DNA from: Acinetobacter baylyi DSM 14961 = CIP 107474
GTDB lineage: Bacteria > Pseudomonadota > Gammaproteobacteria > Pseudomonadales > Moraxellaceae
Direction of reading: 5' to 3'
Assembly: GCF_000368685.1 (NCBI RefSeq)
Contig: NZ_KB849627.1
Span: 334,963-398,962 of the forward strand
Length of the DNA: 64,000 bases
A program made the position numbers and the translations under genes. Below are positions 1-9,924 of this stretch, in pieces (positions within the stretch are counted from its first letter, which is position 1; each line of letters opens with the position of its first letter). The notes beneath the pieces are model-generated. The model was given only the letters and a program-made list of their open reading frames with translations. It was not told the origin of the DNA and did no database searches.

Positions 1-687
1 ATGTGACTGCATCTGCTCAAATTCTTGAGTACCAATCAGTGCTTGAGATTCAGTATTTAAATCTACCGCAACCACGATAAAATCTGAACGTTGAAGTAAA
101 TCTTGCATTGAACAGTATTCAGCGTTTAAAGGCTGAGCCAGCACCAGTTTTTCATGACGGTTATGATATAAAATATTCATATTGAAGCCATACAAACCAC
201 GTCGAGCAATTGCCGCACCAATATTACCCAGACCAATGATACCAAGTGTTTTACCAAAAATATCCTGCCCAAATTGAGCTGCACCTACCGTTCTTTTCCA
301 TTCGCCAGCTTTGGTCCATGCATCAAGTTGCGGAACTTTTCTTGCAGCACTCACGAGCAAAGTAAAAGCAAGGTCTGCTGTAGTCTCAGTTAATACATGA
401 GGAGTATGTGCCAACCAGATTTTTTTCTGATTAAGATACTGCACATCGTAGTTGTCATAGCCAACGCTGACTGTAGAAACAATTTTAAGATGCTGTGCAG
501 GAGCAAGGTTGTTTTCATTGAGTAAACGCCCTGCACCAATCATGCCATCTGCATCAACTACTTCTTGACAGATCTGTTCATTGATATCACCTTTTTTAGG
601 ATCCAGAACAACAACCTGATATTGCTGCTTTAATTGCTCTAAAATACGCGGATCTATCTGACTAAATACAACAACCTTTTTTTTCAT
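1..687 (-). CDS. ghrB: 2-hydroxyacid dehydrogenase, GhrB-like (C-terminus beyond window)
   Basis: Probable NAD(P)H-dependent cytoplasmic reductase of glyoxylate, hydroxypyruvate or 2-ketogluconate. The 229 visible codons begin MKKKVVVFSQIDPR, run through the substrate domain (VSVGYDNYD), and enter the Rossmann domain with the dinucleotide motif GLGNIG. The catalytic Arg, Glu and His expected further on are outside the window, so activity cannot be judged. Two ATGs lie in tandem (690 and 687). The Shine-Dalgarno AAGGGAAG abuts the first, so 687 has the better spacing. It lies 7-10 bases downstream of the preceding gene on the same strand, which suggests co-transcription. Substrate preference within the GhrB/2-ketogluconate reductase group is not determined. 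Confidence 0.88.
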   Translation of the reverse strand, partial: MKKKVVVFSQIDPRILEQLKQQYQVVVLDPKKGDINEQICQEVVDADGMIGAGRLLNENNLAPAQHLKIVSTVSVGYDNYDVQYLNQKKIWLAHTPHVLTETTADLAFTLLVSAARKVPQLDAWTKAGEWKRTVGAAQFGQDIFGKTLGIIGLGNIGAAIARRGLYGFNMNILYHNRHEKLVLAQPLNAEYCSMQDLLQRSDFIVVAVDLNTESQALIGTQEFEQMQSH

Positions 688-697
688 CATCTTCCCT

Positions 698-1345
698 TTA
701 AGCGGACTGCATCAATGTCCATAACCGTTTTTTCAGTCTTGGCTGCTCGAGCATTTCTGCCAAGCTTGCAAGCGGCATCAATTGCGCATGTCTAACAAAT
801 TCTATTTGCCCTAAACATAGTATTTTTTTATCTAATGTTAATGCATCTAAAAACCCTTGCACATAAGCACCAACGCCACGATTATCTCTAAAATTTAATA
901 ATGGAAATGGCCAGTTTAATTCCGCATAGGTGCCAGAAAGTGCAGATTGAATATTCGTCCATAACTTACGCTCGGCATCACTCAATGTAGTGGTTTCGAC
1001 CAGTAAAACACTCTGTCTTAACACAAAAGCTTCCAGACGAAATTGGCTTAAAGTGATAGATATCTCTAAATCAATCGTCTTATGTTGTTTAGTTACTGGA
1101 TTCTGTATGGGTTGTTGAACAATTTCAATAACATCTGGTTGCACTAAAATAGGTTCAGAAGAAGAATCTTTTGGAGTATGTTCAACACTCTCTTTAGCTG
1201 AAATAGGAATTAAAGGCTGATCATACTGCTCTACGCTCTGATCTCGCCATAATGAACTCTTTGTATTTTTCTGGACAGCAACATGACGTGGGATCCATAC
1301 ATCCACACCCATGGTTGCTAAAATATTTCTCCGCTGTCCAATCAT
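698..1345 (-). CDS. Hypothetical protein, possible DNA polymerase III psi subunit (HolD-like)
   Basis: 215 residues with no family I recognise with certainty. The N-terminus (QRRNILATMGVDVWIPR) has the RR..LL..MGI..W..R pattern of HolD, the psi subunit of the clamp loader that contacts SSB and chi. The C-terminus (LAEMLEQPRLKKRLWTLMQ) resembles HolD's final helix. Between them lies a polar segment of about 60 residues that is longer than in E. coli HolD (137 aa) and may be disordered. The similarity is judged by eye from short motifs. The gene is followed after 7-10 bases by the ghrB-like gene. Confidence 0.45.
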   Translation of the reverse strand: MIGQRRNILATMGVDVWIPRHVAVQKNTKSSLWRDQSVEQYDQPLIPISAKESVEHTPKDSSSEPILVQPDVIEIVQQPIQNPVTKQHKTIDLEISITLSQFRLEAFVLRQSVLLVETTTLSDAERKLWTNIQSALSGTYAELNWPFPLLNFRDNRGVGAYVQGFLDALTLDKKILCLGQIEFVRHAQLMPLASLAEMLEQPRLKKRLWTLMQSA

Positions 1346-1437
1346 GATTTACTTGTCTACCACTTAAATTCCAAGCCATTTTAGCCTGTCTGTTCACATT
1401 TTGCAGTCTTTTATATGCTCACAACAGCGACTGCATT

Positions 1438-3333
1438 TTAAATAATCATAAGACTGTTTTTCTTTTGCATTTGCTCCACAATATTGTCACTTTCGAAGCC
1501 AAAACGCCAGTAAAGCAGTTCAAGCACATCCATTTCATCCTGAGTAATAATACGATCACCCCATAAACACATTTCTGCTACGCCCAAAATACTTAAACGA
1601 TCACGTAATAGTAAGCCAGCAATATCATTAAGTATTTCAGCCAGATCAATTGGCTCATCTGAAATTTCGCTATATTGCTGGATTTCCTGCATGGTTAAAA
1701 TACTTTGTAAAATTCGCTCCCGAACTTCAAGCTGATTCGGACTATTAATTTGTTGGACATGTAATAAAGCATCAATCAAACGTACAATTTGCGGCTTAAC
1801 ATCCTCCAAAGCAGAAGGCGTATGCATTGGCATCAGATTCAGCTCGTATTTAACCCGCTCTAACAACAACGCATCGAGCAAACCAATTTCACCATCCTCT
1901 TGAATAATTAAAGCCAATCTTGTTAAAAATTGGCGTGCAATGCTGGCTGGCATATTACCAATATTGCCACATGCCTCATGGAAAATTTGCACGTGAACAC
2001 GACCATCCATATTCAGTAAAGCATCTATAATTGCCTGACTCACTGCTGCATCTGGCGGGATAAACTCTCGGTACTGGCGAATCATTAGAATCGCAACCAT
2101 CACTTCACGAGAACCCGTAGCGGTCTGCAATGCTCTTTGTACTAATTCTGGACGAGAAATATTATGCCGAATTTCTGGATTTAACGGCTTAATTGCATCA
2201 TTGAGCGCAAAACTAATTGGAGACAATCTCAATAATGGTAGAGGTTGTGGTGAAGTCCAACTTACATGAAATTCATCTTCATACTCATCCATTGGCATAA
2301 ACAAATTAAATAAGTCACGACTTTGCAATTTCTTTAAATTTTCAAGCTGTGAGTCCTGTAAAATTAAAGGATTCAAGCGATGAATACGATCTTCAATATT
2401 TGGATGAATATTCATCCAGCTTTGAGGGCTCAAAGAATTGGCAAAGCACATATGCGCAATTGCTTCTGAGTAAACACTATGAATTTGTGACCCCGCATGG
2501 TGTACATAGATGCGCAATAATGTCTGGAGATTGGCATGACTATCAATCAGTTGCATCGTTTTTAAGTCATTACGAAATGTGCGACGGCTTAAGGTGAGAT
2601 ATTTTATAAAGCGGGTGATCAAAATGCCCATACTTCCTGTGAGCCAGATCACACCACCAATTGCCACCAAAATTGTTTCAAATTTATGCCGTTTATTTTT
2701 TTGATACGGCTTAAAACCTAGTTTGGCAATTTTACTTCCCCATTGGCTAAATGTAGTTAACCCACTATATAGAATCTTGAGTTTAGTATTTTCGATAGCT
2801 TCACCCGAGAGTATCTGGTTAAACTCATGTGCCATTAAACCATGTAGCTCCAACTCATCCAGATTCTGCAAAGCTCCCCATGTCAAAATAATCACAATAT
2901 CTTTGGAGTGAAACCCTGCGGTTAAAGCATTTACACCCACTTCATCAGGTAATACATAAAGCGATGGTGTTTGCAAAGCAAATTTTTCTGCCAATTGATC
3001 TGTAATTTTTAAAGCAGCACTTTCTTCTGGTGTACTTTCCAATAGCAACAGTTTACGAGCATTGAGCTGTTTTGCCAATGAATGCCCACCCTCACGAAAT
3101 ACATAAAACTCGTAAGCCGCAGATCCACCAATAATGAGTAACAACAATATCAATAAATATGGACTTAAAACATGCCAAAGAATTGATTGAGTATAATCAA
3201 AAAAATGAACAGCCAAACCTAGCGTAACATTGAGAATAAAAATGGTTAGTGTCATAGCCAATAAGCACATGCTGATTGACCACATCATATTTTTATTTTC
3301 AATCAAATAATGACGAACTTCTCTCAAAGTCAA
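1438..3333 (-). CDS. M48-family (HtpX/Ste24-like) membrane protein with degenerate zinc motif
   Basis: 631 residues. Two hydrophobic segments near the N-terminus (about 17-45 and 52-75) are followed by an M48-like domain and a third hydrophobic segment near 220-245. M48 peptidases carry HExxH. Here the segment LMAHEFNQILSGE has H169 and E170, but Gln173 (codon CAG) where the second zinc histidine belongs. The fold and topology look retained, but zinc binding and proteolysis are doubtful. The last 350 residues are a helical cytoplasmic region of unknown role, ending in a segment resembling the tellurite-resistance/TerB type (acidic, ALLNMDG and ITQDEMDVLELL). It starts just past the purF terminator and seems transcribed alone. 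Confidence 0.75.
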   Translation of the reverse strand: MTLREVRHYLIENKNMMWSISMCLLAMTLTIFILNVTLGLAVHFFDYTQSILWHVLSPYLLILLLLIIGGSAAYEFYVFREGGHSLAKQLNARKLLLLESTPEESAALKITDQLAEKFALQTPSLYVLPDEVGVNALTAGFHSKDIVIILTWGALQNLDELELHGLMAHEFNQILSGEAIENTKLKILYSGLTTFSQWGSKIAKLGFKPYQKNKRHKFETILVAIGGVIWLTGSMGILITRFIKYLTLSRRTFRNDLKTMQLIDSHANLQTLLRIYVHHAGSQIHSVYSEAIAHMCFANSLSPQSWMNIHPNIEDRIHRLNPLILQDSQLENLKKLQSRDLFNLFMPMDEYEDEFHVSWTSPQPLPLLRLSPISFALNDAIKPLNPEIRHNISRPELVQRALQTATGSREVMVAILMIRQYREFIPPDAAVSQAIIDALLNMDGRVHVQIFHEACGNIGNMPASIARQFLTRLALIIQEDGEIGLLDALLLERVKYELNLMPMHTPSALEDVKPQIVRLIDALLHVQQINSPNQLEVRERILQSILTMQEIQQYSEISDEPIDLAEILNDIAGLLLRDRLSILGVAEMCLWGDRIITQDEMDVLELLYWRFGFESDNIVEQMQKKNSLMII

Positions 3334-3370
3334 ACAATCCTAGTGATATTGTTTTGTCCAATCATAAAAT

Positions 3371-3396
3371 AAAAAAGCGGGAAAAACCCGCTTTTT
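3371..3396 (-). terminator. Rho-independent terminator of purF
   Basis: A 10-bp stem (AAAAAGCGGG / CCCGCTTTTT) closes an A5 loop just past the purF stop. Read on the minus strand the stem ends in a U run. It separates purF from the M48 gene. Confidence 0.88.
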
Positions 3397-3408
3397 CATC
3401 AACAAATC

Positions 3409-4947
3409 TTATAGCTCTCGAATTCCAGTCAAATCCACAGAAGCAGCATCGATATTCACATCAATATAACTATCCGCTGCATTTTTGGCAGTATCGTTGC
3501 GCTTCTTCTCAAGGTTTTCAAGATAAGCCTTATCAATCCCACCTGCCACATACACTCCATCAAAAACAGAACTATCAAACTCTGTCAGATCAGGTACTTT
3601 GGTGGTACGTACAGCACTTTTTAGATCATCCAGGTCTTGGAAAACCAAACGGTCTGCACCGATAATTTCACGAATCTCTTCAACACTACGTTGCGAAGCA
3701 ATCAGTTCTGTCTTGGCAGGCATATCAATACCATAGACATTTGGATACTTCACCATAGGTGCAGCAGAGGCAAAATATACCTTTTTAGCACCAGAATCAC
3801 GCGCCATTTGAATAATTTCATTACAGGTGGTACCGCGAACGATTGAATCGTCTACAAGCAATACATTTTTACCTTTAAATTCAAGCTCAACTGGGTTCAG
3901 CTTTTGACGTACCGATTTTTTACGTTGTTGCTGCCCTGGCATAATAAAGGTACGTCCGATATAACGGTTTTTCATAAAACCTTCACGGAATTTCACACCT
4001 AGAATATTCGCCAGTTCAAGTGCTGATGTACGACTTGTATCTGGAATTGGAATTACGACATCAATTCCGTGATCTTCACCCCACTCGCGCAAGATTTTAT
4101 TTGCCAGCTTCTCACCCATCTTTAAACGGGCTTTATACACAGAAATACCATCAATAATGGCATCTGGACGCGCAAAATAAACATATTCAAAGATACATGG
4201 GCGATGCTGTGGATTTGTAGCACATTGCTTTGTAAACAATTCACCCTGATCATTGATGAAAATTGCTTCGCCTGGCTGAATATCGCGTTCAATTTTGAAT
4301 CCGAGTGCTGTAATTGCAACAGACTCAGAGGCAATAATATATTCAACGCCCTTTTCAGTTTCACGCGAACCATAAATTAATGGTCGAATCCCATTTGGAT
4401 CACGGAAACCAACAAGACCATGTCCAGTGATCATCGCAACTACGCCATAAGCACCCTTGCAGCGCTCATGCACACGAGAAACCGCATGGAATACATCTTC
4501 TGATGTAGGCGATAACTTGCCGCTCTTTTGCAATTCGTGCGCAAACACGTTAAGCAAAACTTCGGAATCGGAATCTGTATTCATATGACGCAAATCTGTT
4601 TTAAACAGATCATCGTGAATTTCTTCAGCGTTGGTCAGATTACCATTGTGTGCAAGCGTAATTCCATAGGGTGAATTCACATAAAAAGGTTGTGCCTCAG
4701 CACTACTTGAGGAACCCGCAGTTGGATAGCGCACATGACCAATACCGTAATTACCGATCAAAGCACGCATATGACGAGTATGGAATACATCACGCACCAT
4801 TCCATTGTCTTTTCTGAGAAATAAACGGCCATCATGGCAGGTTACAATCCCAGCTGCATCTTGCCCCCGATGCTGCAACATCGTTAATGCATCAAACAAC
4901 ATTTGGTTAACTGGCGCTTTACCGGCTATACCAACTACTCCACACAT
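3409..4947 (-). CDS. purF: Amidophosphoribosyltransferase
   Basis: First committed step of purine synthesis: PRPP and glutamine give 5-phosphoribosylamine. The 512-residue protein starts MCGVVGIAG, so Cys2 becomes the N-terminal nucleophile once Met is removed. No propeptide is present, as in the E. coli type. The glutaminase domain covers about 1-230 ([15 protein letters not shown]). The phosphoribosyltransferase domain carries the PRPP loop [12 protein letters not shown]. The gene lies 24 bases after cvpA, the usual cvpA-purF arrangement, and ends in a strong terminator. Length and motifs are normal. Confidence 0.97.
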   Translation of the reverse strand: MCGVVGIAGKAPVNQMLFDALTMLQHRGQDAAGIVTCHDGRLFLRKDNGMVRDVFHTRHMRALIGNYGIGHVRYPTAGSSSSAEAQPFYVNSPYGITLAHNGNLTNAEEIHDDLFKTDLRHMNTDSDSEVLLNVFAHELQKSGKLSPTSEDVFHAVSRVHERCKGAYGVVAMITGHGLVGFRDPNGIRPLIYGSRETEKGVEYIIASESVAITALGFKIERDIQPGEAIFINDQGELFTKQCATNPQHRPCIFEYVYFARPDAIIDGISVYKARLKMGEKLANKILREWGEDHGIDVVIPIPDTSRTSALELANILGVKFREGFMKNRYIGRTFIMPGQQQRKKSVRQKLNPVELEFKGKNVLLVDDSIVRGTTCNEIIQMARDSGAKKVYFASAAPMVKYPNVYGIDMPAKTELIASQRSVEEIREIIGADRLVFQDLDDLKSAVRTTKVPDLTEFDSSVFDGVYVAGGIDKAYLENLEKKRNDTAKNAADSYIDVNIDAASVDLTGIREL

Positions 4948-4971
4948 AGCAACCTCGCAGACAAGCTAGGA

Positions 4972-5559
4972 TTAATAAAAAGGGTTTTGCGTCGAGTGAT
5001 CCGAATGATCTTTTTCATGATCAGATTCGGCCACTTCATTTGAGGATCGATGAAAAAAACGACCTTCGGATGTTACTTCTCGTATGGCTTCATTGGCGAC
5101 GTCTTTCGATAATTCTGTAGCCAATGGTGCATAAGGCAATAAAATTTGAATAAATTTAGATTGTTTCCAGTGAGGAGAGCTTTCAACCCAGGGACCCACG
5201 CCTTGCATGGTGATCAAAACGATCATCAGACCTTTTAAAGTACCAAATGCCCCACCAGCCAAACGATTAACTGGACCTAGCTTGATACTTCTAAGTAACA
5301 TGTCCAACAGGGCAGTCACAATCCAAGTCAGAACAATAATTAATAAAACGATAAATGCAAATGCAGCAATTTTTTGCACAACAGGATCATGACTCAACAT
5401 CATCATACTTGGTGCCAACACATTGGCGTATTTTGCGGCTACAATGAGAGCAAATATCCAGCCAATCAAGTTCGCAAAGGCTTTAATAAATCCTTGTCGC
5501 AAACCGTTGAGCCCTCCAATGAGCAAAAATATCAGAATGATGATATCAAGCGTATTCAT
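4972..5559 (-). CDS. cvpA: CvpA family inner-membrane protein
   Basis: 195 residues. About four hydrophobic segments lie in the first 125 residues (LDIIILIFLLIGGLNGLRQGF is the classic CvpA opening), followed by a hydrophilic His/Asp/Ser-rich tail (ESDHEKDHSDHS). E. coli CvpA is needed for colicin V production and is linked to envelope stress tolerance; its biochemical role is not settled. It starts 3 bases after the pyrD stop and is followed by purF, so pyrD-cvpA-purF is probably one transcript joining pyrimidine and purine genes. Confidence 0.93.
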   Translation of the reverse strand: MNTLDIIILIFLLIGGLNGLRQGFIKAFANLIGWIFALIVAAKYANVLAPSMMMLSHDPVVQKIAAFAFIVLLIIVLTWIVTALLDMLLRSIKLGPVNRLAGGAFGTLKGLMIVLITMQGVGPWVESSPHWKQSKFIQILLPYAPLATELSKDVANEAIREVTSEGRFFHRSSNEVAESDHEKDHSDHSTQNPFY

Positions 5560-5562
5560 CGT

Positions 5563-6567
5563 TTAAGTAATAGCACTCACGCATTCTTTGATTAAATCTG
5601 GTCCAGTATATATGAGGCCACTATAGATTTGTACAAGGCTGGCTCCTGCATCTTTTTTAGCTACAGCATGCTCACCTTGAGTAATACCGCCAACACCAAT
5701 TAATGGAATCTGATCATTTAAAACTTTTGCAAAGCTACGTAAACATTCGGTACTTTTTTCAAAAACAGGAGCGCCTGACAAACCACCCGCTTCATTACCA
5801 AAAGGCAAATTTTCTACACCTTCACGAGACAAAGTCGTATTGGTCACAATCAGACCATCAATTTTAAAAGTCAGTAACTGCTCAGAGATAAACTGAATAT
5901 CTTCATGGGTTAAATCTGGTGCAACCTTGAGAACTAAAGGCACATAATGATGATATTGCTCGGCAAGTTCTAACTGACGTTTCTTCAGCGTTTCAAGTAA
6001 CTCCGTTAGAGCATCACCACTTTGTAAGCTACGGAGGTTTTTGGTATTTGGAGATGAAATATTAACAGTGATATAGGAAGCGTAGTTATATACTTTTTCC
6101 AGACAAATCAGATAATCATCAACTGCATTTTCGACAGGTGTATCGGCATTTTTACCAATATTGATCCCTAAAATACCTCTGAATTTTGCAGCTTTGACAT
6201 TTTCAACCAGCTGATCAACCCCCTCATTATTAAACCCCATGCGGTTGATGATTGCTTTTGCTTCTGGGATTCTAAATAATCTTGGTTTTGGATTACCCGA
6301 TTGAGGACGAGGAGTAATCGTGCCTATTTCAATAAAACCAAAGCCTAATCCAGCTAGAGCGTCAATATATGCGCCATTTTTATCTAGACCCGCTGCTAAA
6401 CCTACTGGATTTGGGAATTCAATCCCCATACAAGTGACAGGCTTTGGTTGAATAGTCTGGCGTAACATTCCCATTTTATGGGCTGTTTTTAACATAGACA
6501 AAGTTAATTCATGTGCACGCTCGGGTGCCAAAGAAAACAACATAGGGCGAGCAAGCGAATATAACAT
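5563..6567 (-). CDS. pyrD: Dihydroorotate dehydrogenase (quinone), class 2
   Basis: Fourth step of pyrimidine synthesis: FMN-dependent oxidation of dihydroorotate to orotate with electrons to quinone. The 334-residue length and the N-terminal amphipathic helical region ([22 protein letters not shown]) mark the membrane-associated class 2. The FMN-barrel motifs [13 protein letters not shown] and [11 protein letters not shown] are present, the latter including the catalytic Ser region. GGLSGAP and GVGGI bind the FMN phosphate. It is the first gene of the close pyrD-cvpA-purF set. Confidence 0.97.
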   Translation of the reverse strand: MLYSLARPMLFSLAPERAHELTLSMLKTAHKMGMLRQTIQPKPVTCMGIEFPNPVGLAAGLDKNGAYIDALAGLGFGFIEIGTITPRPQSGNPKPRLFRIPEAKAIINRMGFNNEGVDQLVENVKAAKFRGILGINIGKNADTPVENAVDDYLICLEKVYNYASYITVNISSPNTKNLRSLQSGDALTELLETLKKRQLELAEQYHHYVPLVLKVAPDLTHEDIQFISEQLLTFKIDGLIVTNTTLSREGVENLPFGNEAGGLSGAPVFEKSTECLRSFAKVLNDQIPLIGVGGITQGEHAVAKKDAGASLVQIYSGLIYTGPDLIKECVSAIT

Positions 6568-6658
6568 AGTCGATCAAAGTCTTTAGCTTTTGAGGTGCAC
6601 CTATTATAGGCACAGGTCTCATAAAACACCATGCTTGTGAACGCTTTATTTTAAAGAC

Positions 6659-7141
6659 TTAATGTACTGTCGCCGTTAATTTAATCTGATTATTTGCAGA
6701 AACTAATTCCATCTTTTCAACACTTAACCCCATTTGGCTGAGCTGCATTAAAAAATTTGCCAAGACTGCATAGCTCTGATGTTCAGCAACGATTTGTAAC
6801 TGTTCTCCAACCTGTTGAGAAGAAACACTCAATCCTTGCTGCTGTGATATGCGCTGAACTTTTTCAGCCACACTCAATTGCCCCTCTCCTTGCGGCTTCA
6901 TGGTGACTGCATTGCTCTGCATCCAGACCATTTGATCTTTTAAATCAGTTAATCTTTTTTGCTGTTCATCGGCGAGTCGATGCATACTCCATAATGCCCA
7001 CCCAACCCCAACGACAACCACAAAAACTGTGGTAAATACCACCATATACCGCTCACGCACCGACATTCTTTCTAGTGCTTCATTCAAACGCTCAAGTTTC
7101 TGGTCCAGTGTGAGCTGAAAACGATTTAATCTATTATTCAT
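6659..7141 (-). CDS. gspM: Type II secretion system protein GspM
   Basis: Inner-membrane platform subunit of the type II secretion system and partner of GspL. In 160 residues there is a short cytoplasmic N-terminus, one transmembrane helix (about 33-51, VVFTTVFVVVVGVGWALW), a coiled-coil-prone segment and a small periplasmic ferredoxin-like domain. The start codon overlaps the gspL stop by one base (TAATG), so translation is probably coupled. No other gsp genes flank the pair, as expected where T2SS genes are dispersed. Confidence 0.88.
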   Translation of the reverse strand: MNNRLNRFQLTLDQKLERLNEALERMSVRERYMVVFTTVFVVVVGVGWALWSMHRLADEQQKRLTDLKDQMVWMQSNAVTMKPQGEGQLSVAEKVQRISQQQGLSVSSQQVGEQLQIVAEHQSYAVLANFLMQLSQMGLSVEKMELVSANNQIKLTATVH

Positions 7142-8280
7142 TATTGTACTTTCACCATCCCAATCGAGCCTGCTCCATTGGCCTGAACTTGCCCCAACTC
7201 TGCTTTAAATCCTTGCTGATTAAGTTGCTGCGTCAAACTTTGTAAACTGTCTGACGAATTTGCTTTTAATTGCATGGTTAAAATATTGGCTTCATAATTG
7301 ACTTGCTGCGCTGTGACTTGTCGCTGCATCAAAATCGGCCCAATCCGGCTTAACAGATTTAGAGCATTTGTGTCTCCAGCCTGATTCATTCTTAATTGGC
7401 TTTGAAACATACTTTTAATATTTTGCTCAGTCACTCGGCTGTTTTCCCCAAACCAGTCTTTATATTGACTAATTGATTGAGCCACCGTTTGGTCTGCCAC
7501 TTTCTTGAGTTGGATCCATCTTAAAAGATCATAACTAAACTGAACCATTAATAACAATACAAAAACTACAGCACAAACTTTCCAGTAACTAGAAACAGCC
7601 AAATCTTTCTTAGGTTTTGGTAAAACATTAAAGGGATGCTGCTTGGCTTTTACTGTCGGCTGAAACTGATAATCATAATTTTCACACTGCTCTTCTGTCG
7701 TGATCAACTTCAGCGCATCCAGTTGAAGTGACGTCAGGTTACTGTAGCGATAAAATTCAGCGACTGGATTCAACTCTAAATATACAGCAAGATCATCCGT
7801 ACTTGTGCCTCCCCATTCATCAAATCGAATTAAGGTCTGATGCTGAATATGAGCAATCACGGTCTGATTTTTAACAGGGACAGGCAACAACAAAAAGTCT
7901 GGTAATAATGCAATCAATTTAATTGGAAGTAAGCTAAGCGACTGCTGCCACATCGTAATTGTCGACTGTGACACGCCCAATACTGTAAGCCGATCTGGCG
8001 AATGAAAATGATGCATGACATGCACTTGATCAATAGGTAATGTCATGTATTCTTCGAGCAAATACCGAATACCCTCTTGCCCAAGCTGTTTATAATGCGC
8101 TTTGGAGATTTTTTGTTGTATCAACTGTATATAACGACTTGAAAAATAAACAGTGGTTTCATGGCCTTGATATGGTTGAATATCGTGTATTAACTGTTCG
8201 ATACTAACCGCAGCCACCCAGTTTTCACCTGCTGACCAATACCAGACTCCGTCTGTCTCAGGCATCCATAAATACAGCAT
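7141..8280 (-). CDS. gspL: Type II secretion system protein GspL
   Basis: Platform protein that links the cytoplasmic ATPase GspE to the membrane and to GspM. In 379 residues there is a cytoplasmic actin-like region (about 1-225), one transmembrane helix near 232-252 (SYWKVCAVVFVLLLMVQF) and a periplasmic domain with the repeated NQQGF-type ferredoxin fold at the end. The length is near the family norm. It heads the gspL-gspM transcript, and the 28 bases to the upstream sixA gene leave room for little more than a short leader. Confidence 0.9.
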   Translation of the reverse strand: MLYLWMPETDGVWYWSAGENWVAAVSIEQLIHDIQPYQGHETTVYFSSRYIQLIQQKISKAHYKQLGQEGIRYLLEEYMTLPIDQVHVMHHFHSPDRLTVLGVSQSTITMWQQSLSLLPIKLIALLPDFLLLPVPVKNQTVIAHIQHQTLIRFDEWGGTSTDDLAVYLELNPVAEFYRYSNLTSLQLDALKLITTEEQCENYDYQFQPTVKAKQHPFNVLPKPKKDLAVSSYWKVCAVVFVLLLMVQFSYDLLRWIQLKKVADQTVAQSISQYKDWFGENSRVTEQNIKSMFQSQLRMNQAGDTNALNLLSRIGPILMQRQVTAQQVNYEANILTMQLKANSSDSLQSLTQQLNQQGFKAELGQVQANGAGSIGMVKVQ

Positions 8281-8308
8281 AAATCTGACACTACCGTTTT
8301 GATTTTAT

Positions 8309-8764
8309 TTATATGGTGGGTATAAAACTTTTTTCTTGAGTTGACAAGCCATTTGCAATAACAGATTGTGTATAAATACGCGCCTCAGCCAAAGCAAACG
8401 GATTAAAATTTTCATGCGTGAGTTGTTCTGCGATATGACCAACCACATTCATATGACACACCACTACTACAGAGTCAAAAGGAAGCTGTGATAACCAATC
8501 AATGGCTTCTTTTGCATCATCCTCTGGTTTAATTTTGTCACAGAGTAATACAGGAACGTCAGGGAAAAACTTCTGGATATGTCCGAGCGTCTCTTGTGCA
8601 CGTAACAATGGACTCACCACAAATACATCTGGCACAATCAATTCTTTTAGATACTCGGCCGTTTGTTTTGCCTGAGCATGACCTCTTGCTGTTAATGGTC
8701 TTTTGGTATCATTTCCATCAATCGCTGGTGAAGCCTCACCATGACGAACAAGCGTAAGTTGCAT
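8309..8764 (-). CDS. sixA: SixA-type phosphohistidine phosphatase
   Basis: Histidine-phosphatase superfamily enzyme of 151 residues. The N-terminal LVRHGEASP supplies the catalytic His (residue 8) and Arg. SPLLRAQET supplies the second Arg region, and VVCHMNVVGHIAE the second His. SixA dephosphorylates phosphohistidine on signalling and PTS proteins in E. coli. The short length without a cap domain fits SixA rather than phosphoglycerate mutase. It lies between gpsA and gspL on the same strand. Confidence 0.88.
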   Translation of the reverse strand: MQLTLVRHGEASPAIDGNDTKRPLTARGHAQAKQTAEYLKELIVPDVFVVSPLLRAQETLGHIQKFFPDVPVLLCDKIKPEDDAKEAIDWLSQLPFDSVVVVCHMNVVGHIAEQLTHENFNPFALAEARIYTQSVIANGLSTQEKSFIPTI

Positions 8765-8820
8765 AAAATTTCCTTGTTTAATATCGATTGATTATAACGA
8801 TAGTTTGTTACATTTATCCG

Positions 8821-9894
8821 TCAAACTTGATGATGTGGCAATACAAATTCCACATCACTGCGATGCCCATTTTTCATCAATGCCAGTGCAATATTGAGCG
8901 GTGGTGCGCCCTCAAAAATAACTTCATACAATGCATTGGTAATTGGCATATACACATCTAGTTCGATTGCTCTCGTCCGTACTTGAACAATGGTATTAAT
9001 CCCCTCAGCCGTTTGACCTAAAGCTTTAATGGCCTGATCAAGTGTTTTGCCAGAACCCAATGCATATCCAATTTGATAGTTACGACTCAAAGGACTATTA
9101 CAGGTTGCAAACAGATCACCGACACCTGACAAACCTAAAAAGGTCAATGGGTTAGCACCCAACTTAACTGCGAAACGGCTCATTTCTGCCAAAGCCCGTG
9201 TAATAATCATACTTTTGGTATTTTCACCAATATTATAAGCGGCTGCCATGCCCATCGCGATCGCGTAGATATTTTTAAGCGCTCCACCCAGCTCAACACC
9301 ATGTACATCATCACTGCCAAATACACGGAATAAAGCACTGTGTAGCGCATGCTGAACAGCATAACGAACCAGCTCAGAATCACTTGCAATAACCGTACCC
9401 GAAGGCATACCTGCCACAATTTCCTTAGCCAAATTTGGGCCAGACAGCACACCGTAAGGCACTTCAGGCAATTCTTCGCGAATAATATCGCTCATAAAAC
9501 TAAACGTATTTGCCTCAATACCTTTAGTCAGTGAAACAATAGTCTGTGCCGTGATATAAGGTGAAATCTGTTTCACCACCTCACGAAATGAATGACTCGG
9601 AATAGCCACAAAAATAATATCGCGATCACGTACAGCCAATTCGAGATCACTCACCGCCTTTAATTCTGGCTCTAAATTAAAATCGGGTAAATAGCGCTGA
9701 TTAAAATGCGTTTGATTAATTTCGTCTGCCATTTTCTGATCACGTATCCAGATCATGGTATTACAACCATTACGTGTTGCCAGATTAGCCATAGCAGTGC
9801 CAAAACTACCACCGCCCAGCACAGTAACACGCAATGCTGTCTTTTTATCAATTACGACAGGTTCAACGAGATCAGTAAATTTTAAATCGGTCAT
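8821..9894 (-). CDS. gpsA: Glycerol-3-phosphate dehydrogenase [NAD(P)+]
   Basis: Reduces dihydroxyacetone phosphate to sn-glycerol 3-phosphate for phospholipid synthesis. The Rossmann motif is VLGGGSFGTAMA; the catalytic Lys region LSGPNLAKEI and GGALKNIYAI are intact. I place the start at the ATG at 9894 (MTDLKFTDLVEP, 357 residues), which has AGGA about seven bases upstream. An ATG at 9918 in the same frame would add eight residues without a good ribosome-binding site. The family is usually 330-340 residues; the extra length is an N-terminal extension before the Rossmann fold. Confidence 0.96.
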   Translation of the reverse strand: MTDLKFTDLVEPVVIDKKTALRVTVLGGGSFGTAMANLATRNGCNTMIWIRDQKMADEINQTHFNQRYLPDFNLEPELKAVSDLELAVRDRDIIFVAIPSHSFREVVKQISPYITAQTIVSLTKGIEANTFSFMSDIIREELPEVPYGVLSGPNLAKEIVAGMPSGTVIASDSELVRYAVQHALHSALFRVFGSDDVHGVELGGALKNIYAIAMGMAAAYNIGENTKSMIITRALAEMSRFAVKLGANPLTFLGLSGVGDLFATCNSPLSRNYQIGYALGSGKTLDQAIKALGQTAEGINTIVQVRTRAIELDVYMPITNALYEVIFEGAPPLNIALALMKNGHRSDVEFVLPHHQV

Positions 9895-9924
9895 TCTTGT
9901 TCCTAAGTGTTCTGGCAATTTATT

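Noticed and set aside
9497..9503. Single AAACTAA half-sites inside genes (also 33137, 43918 and 51431 regions)
   Set aside because: Half-sites occur by chance in AT-rich DNA; none has a matching second arm at 10-bp spacing.
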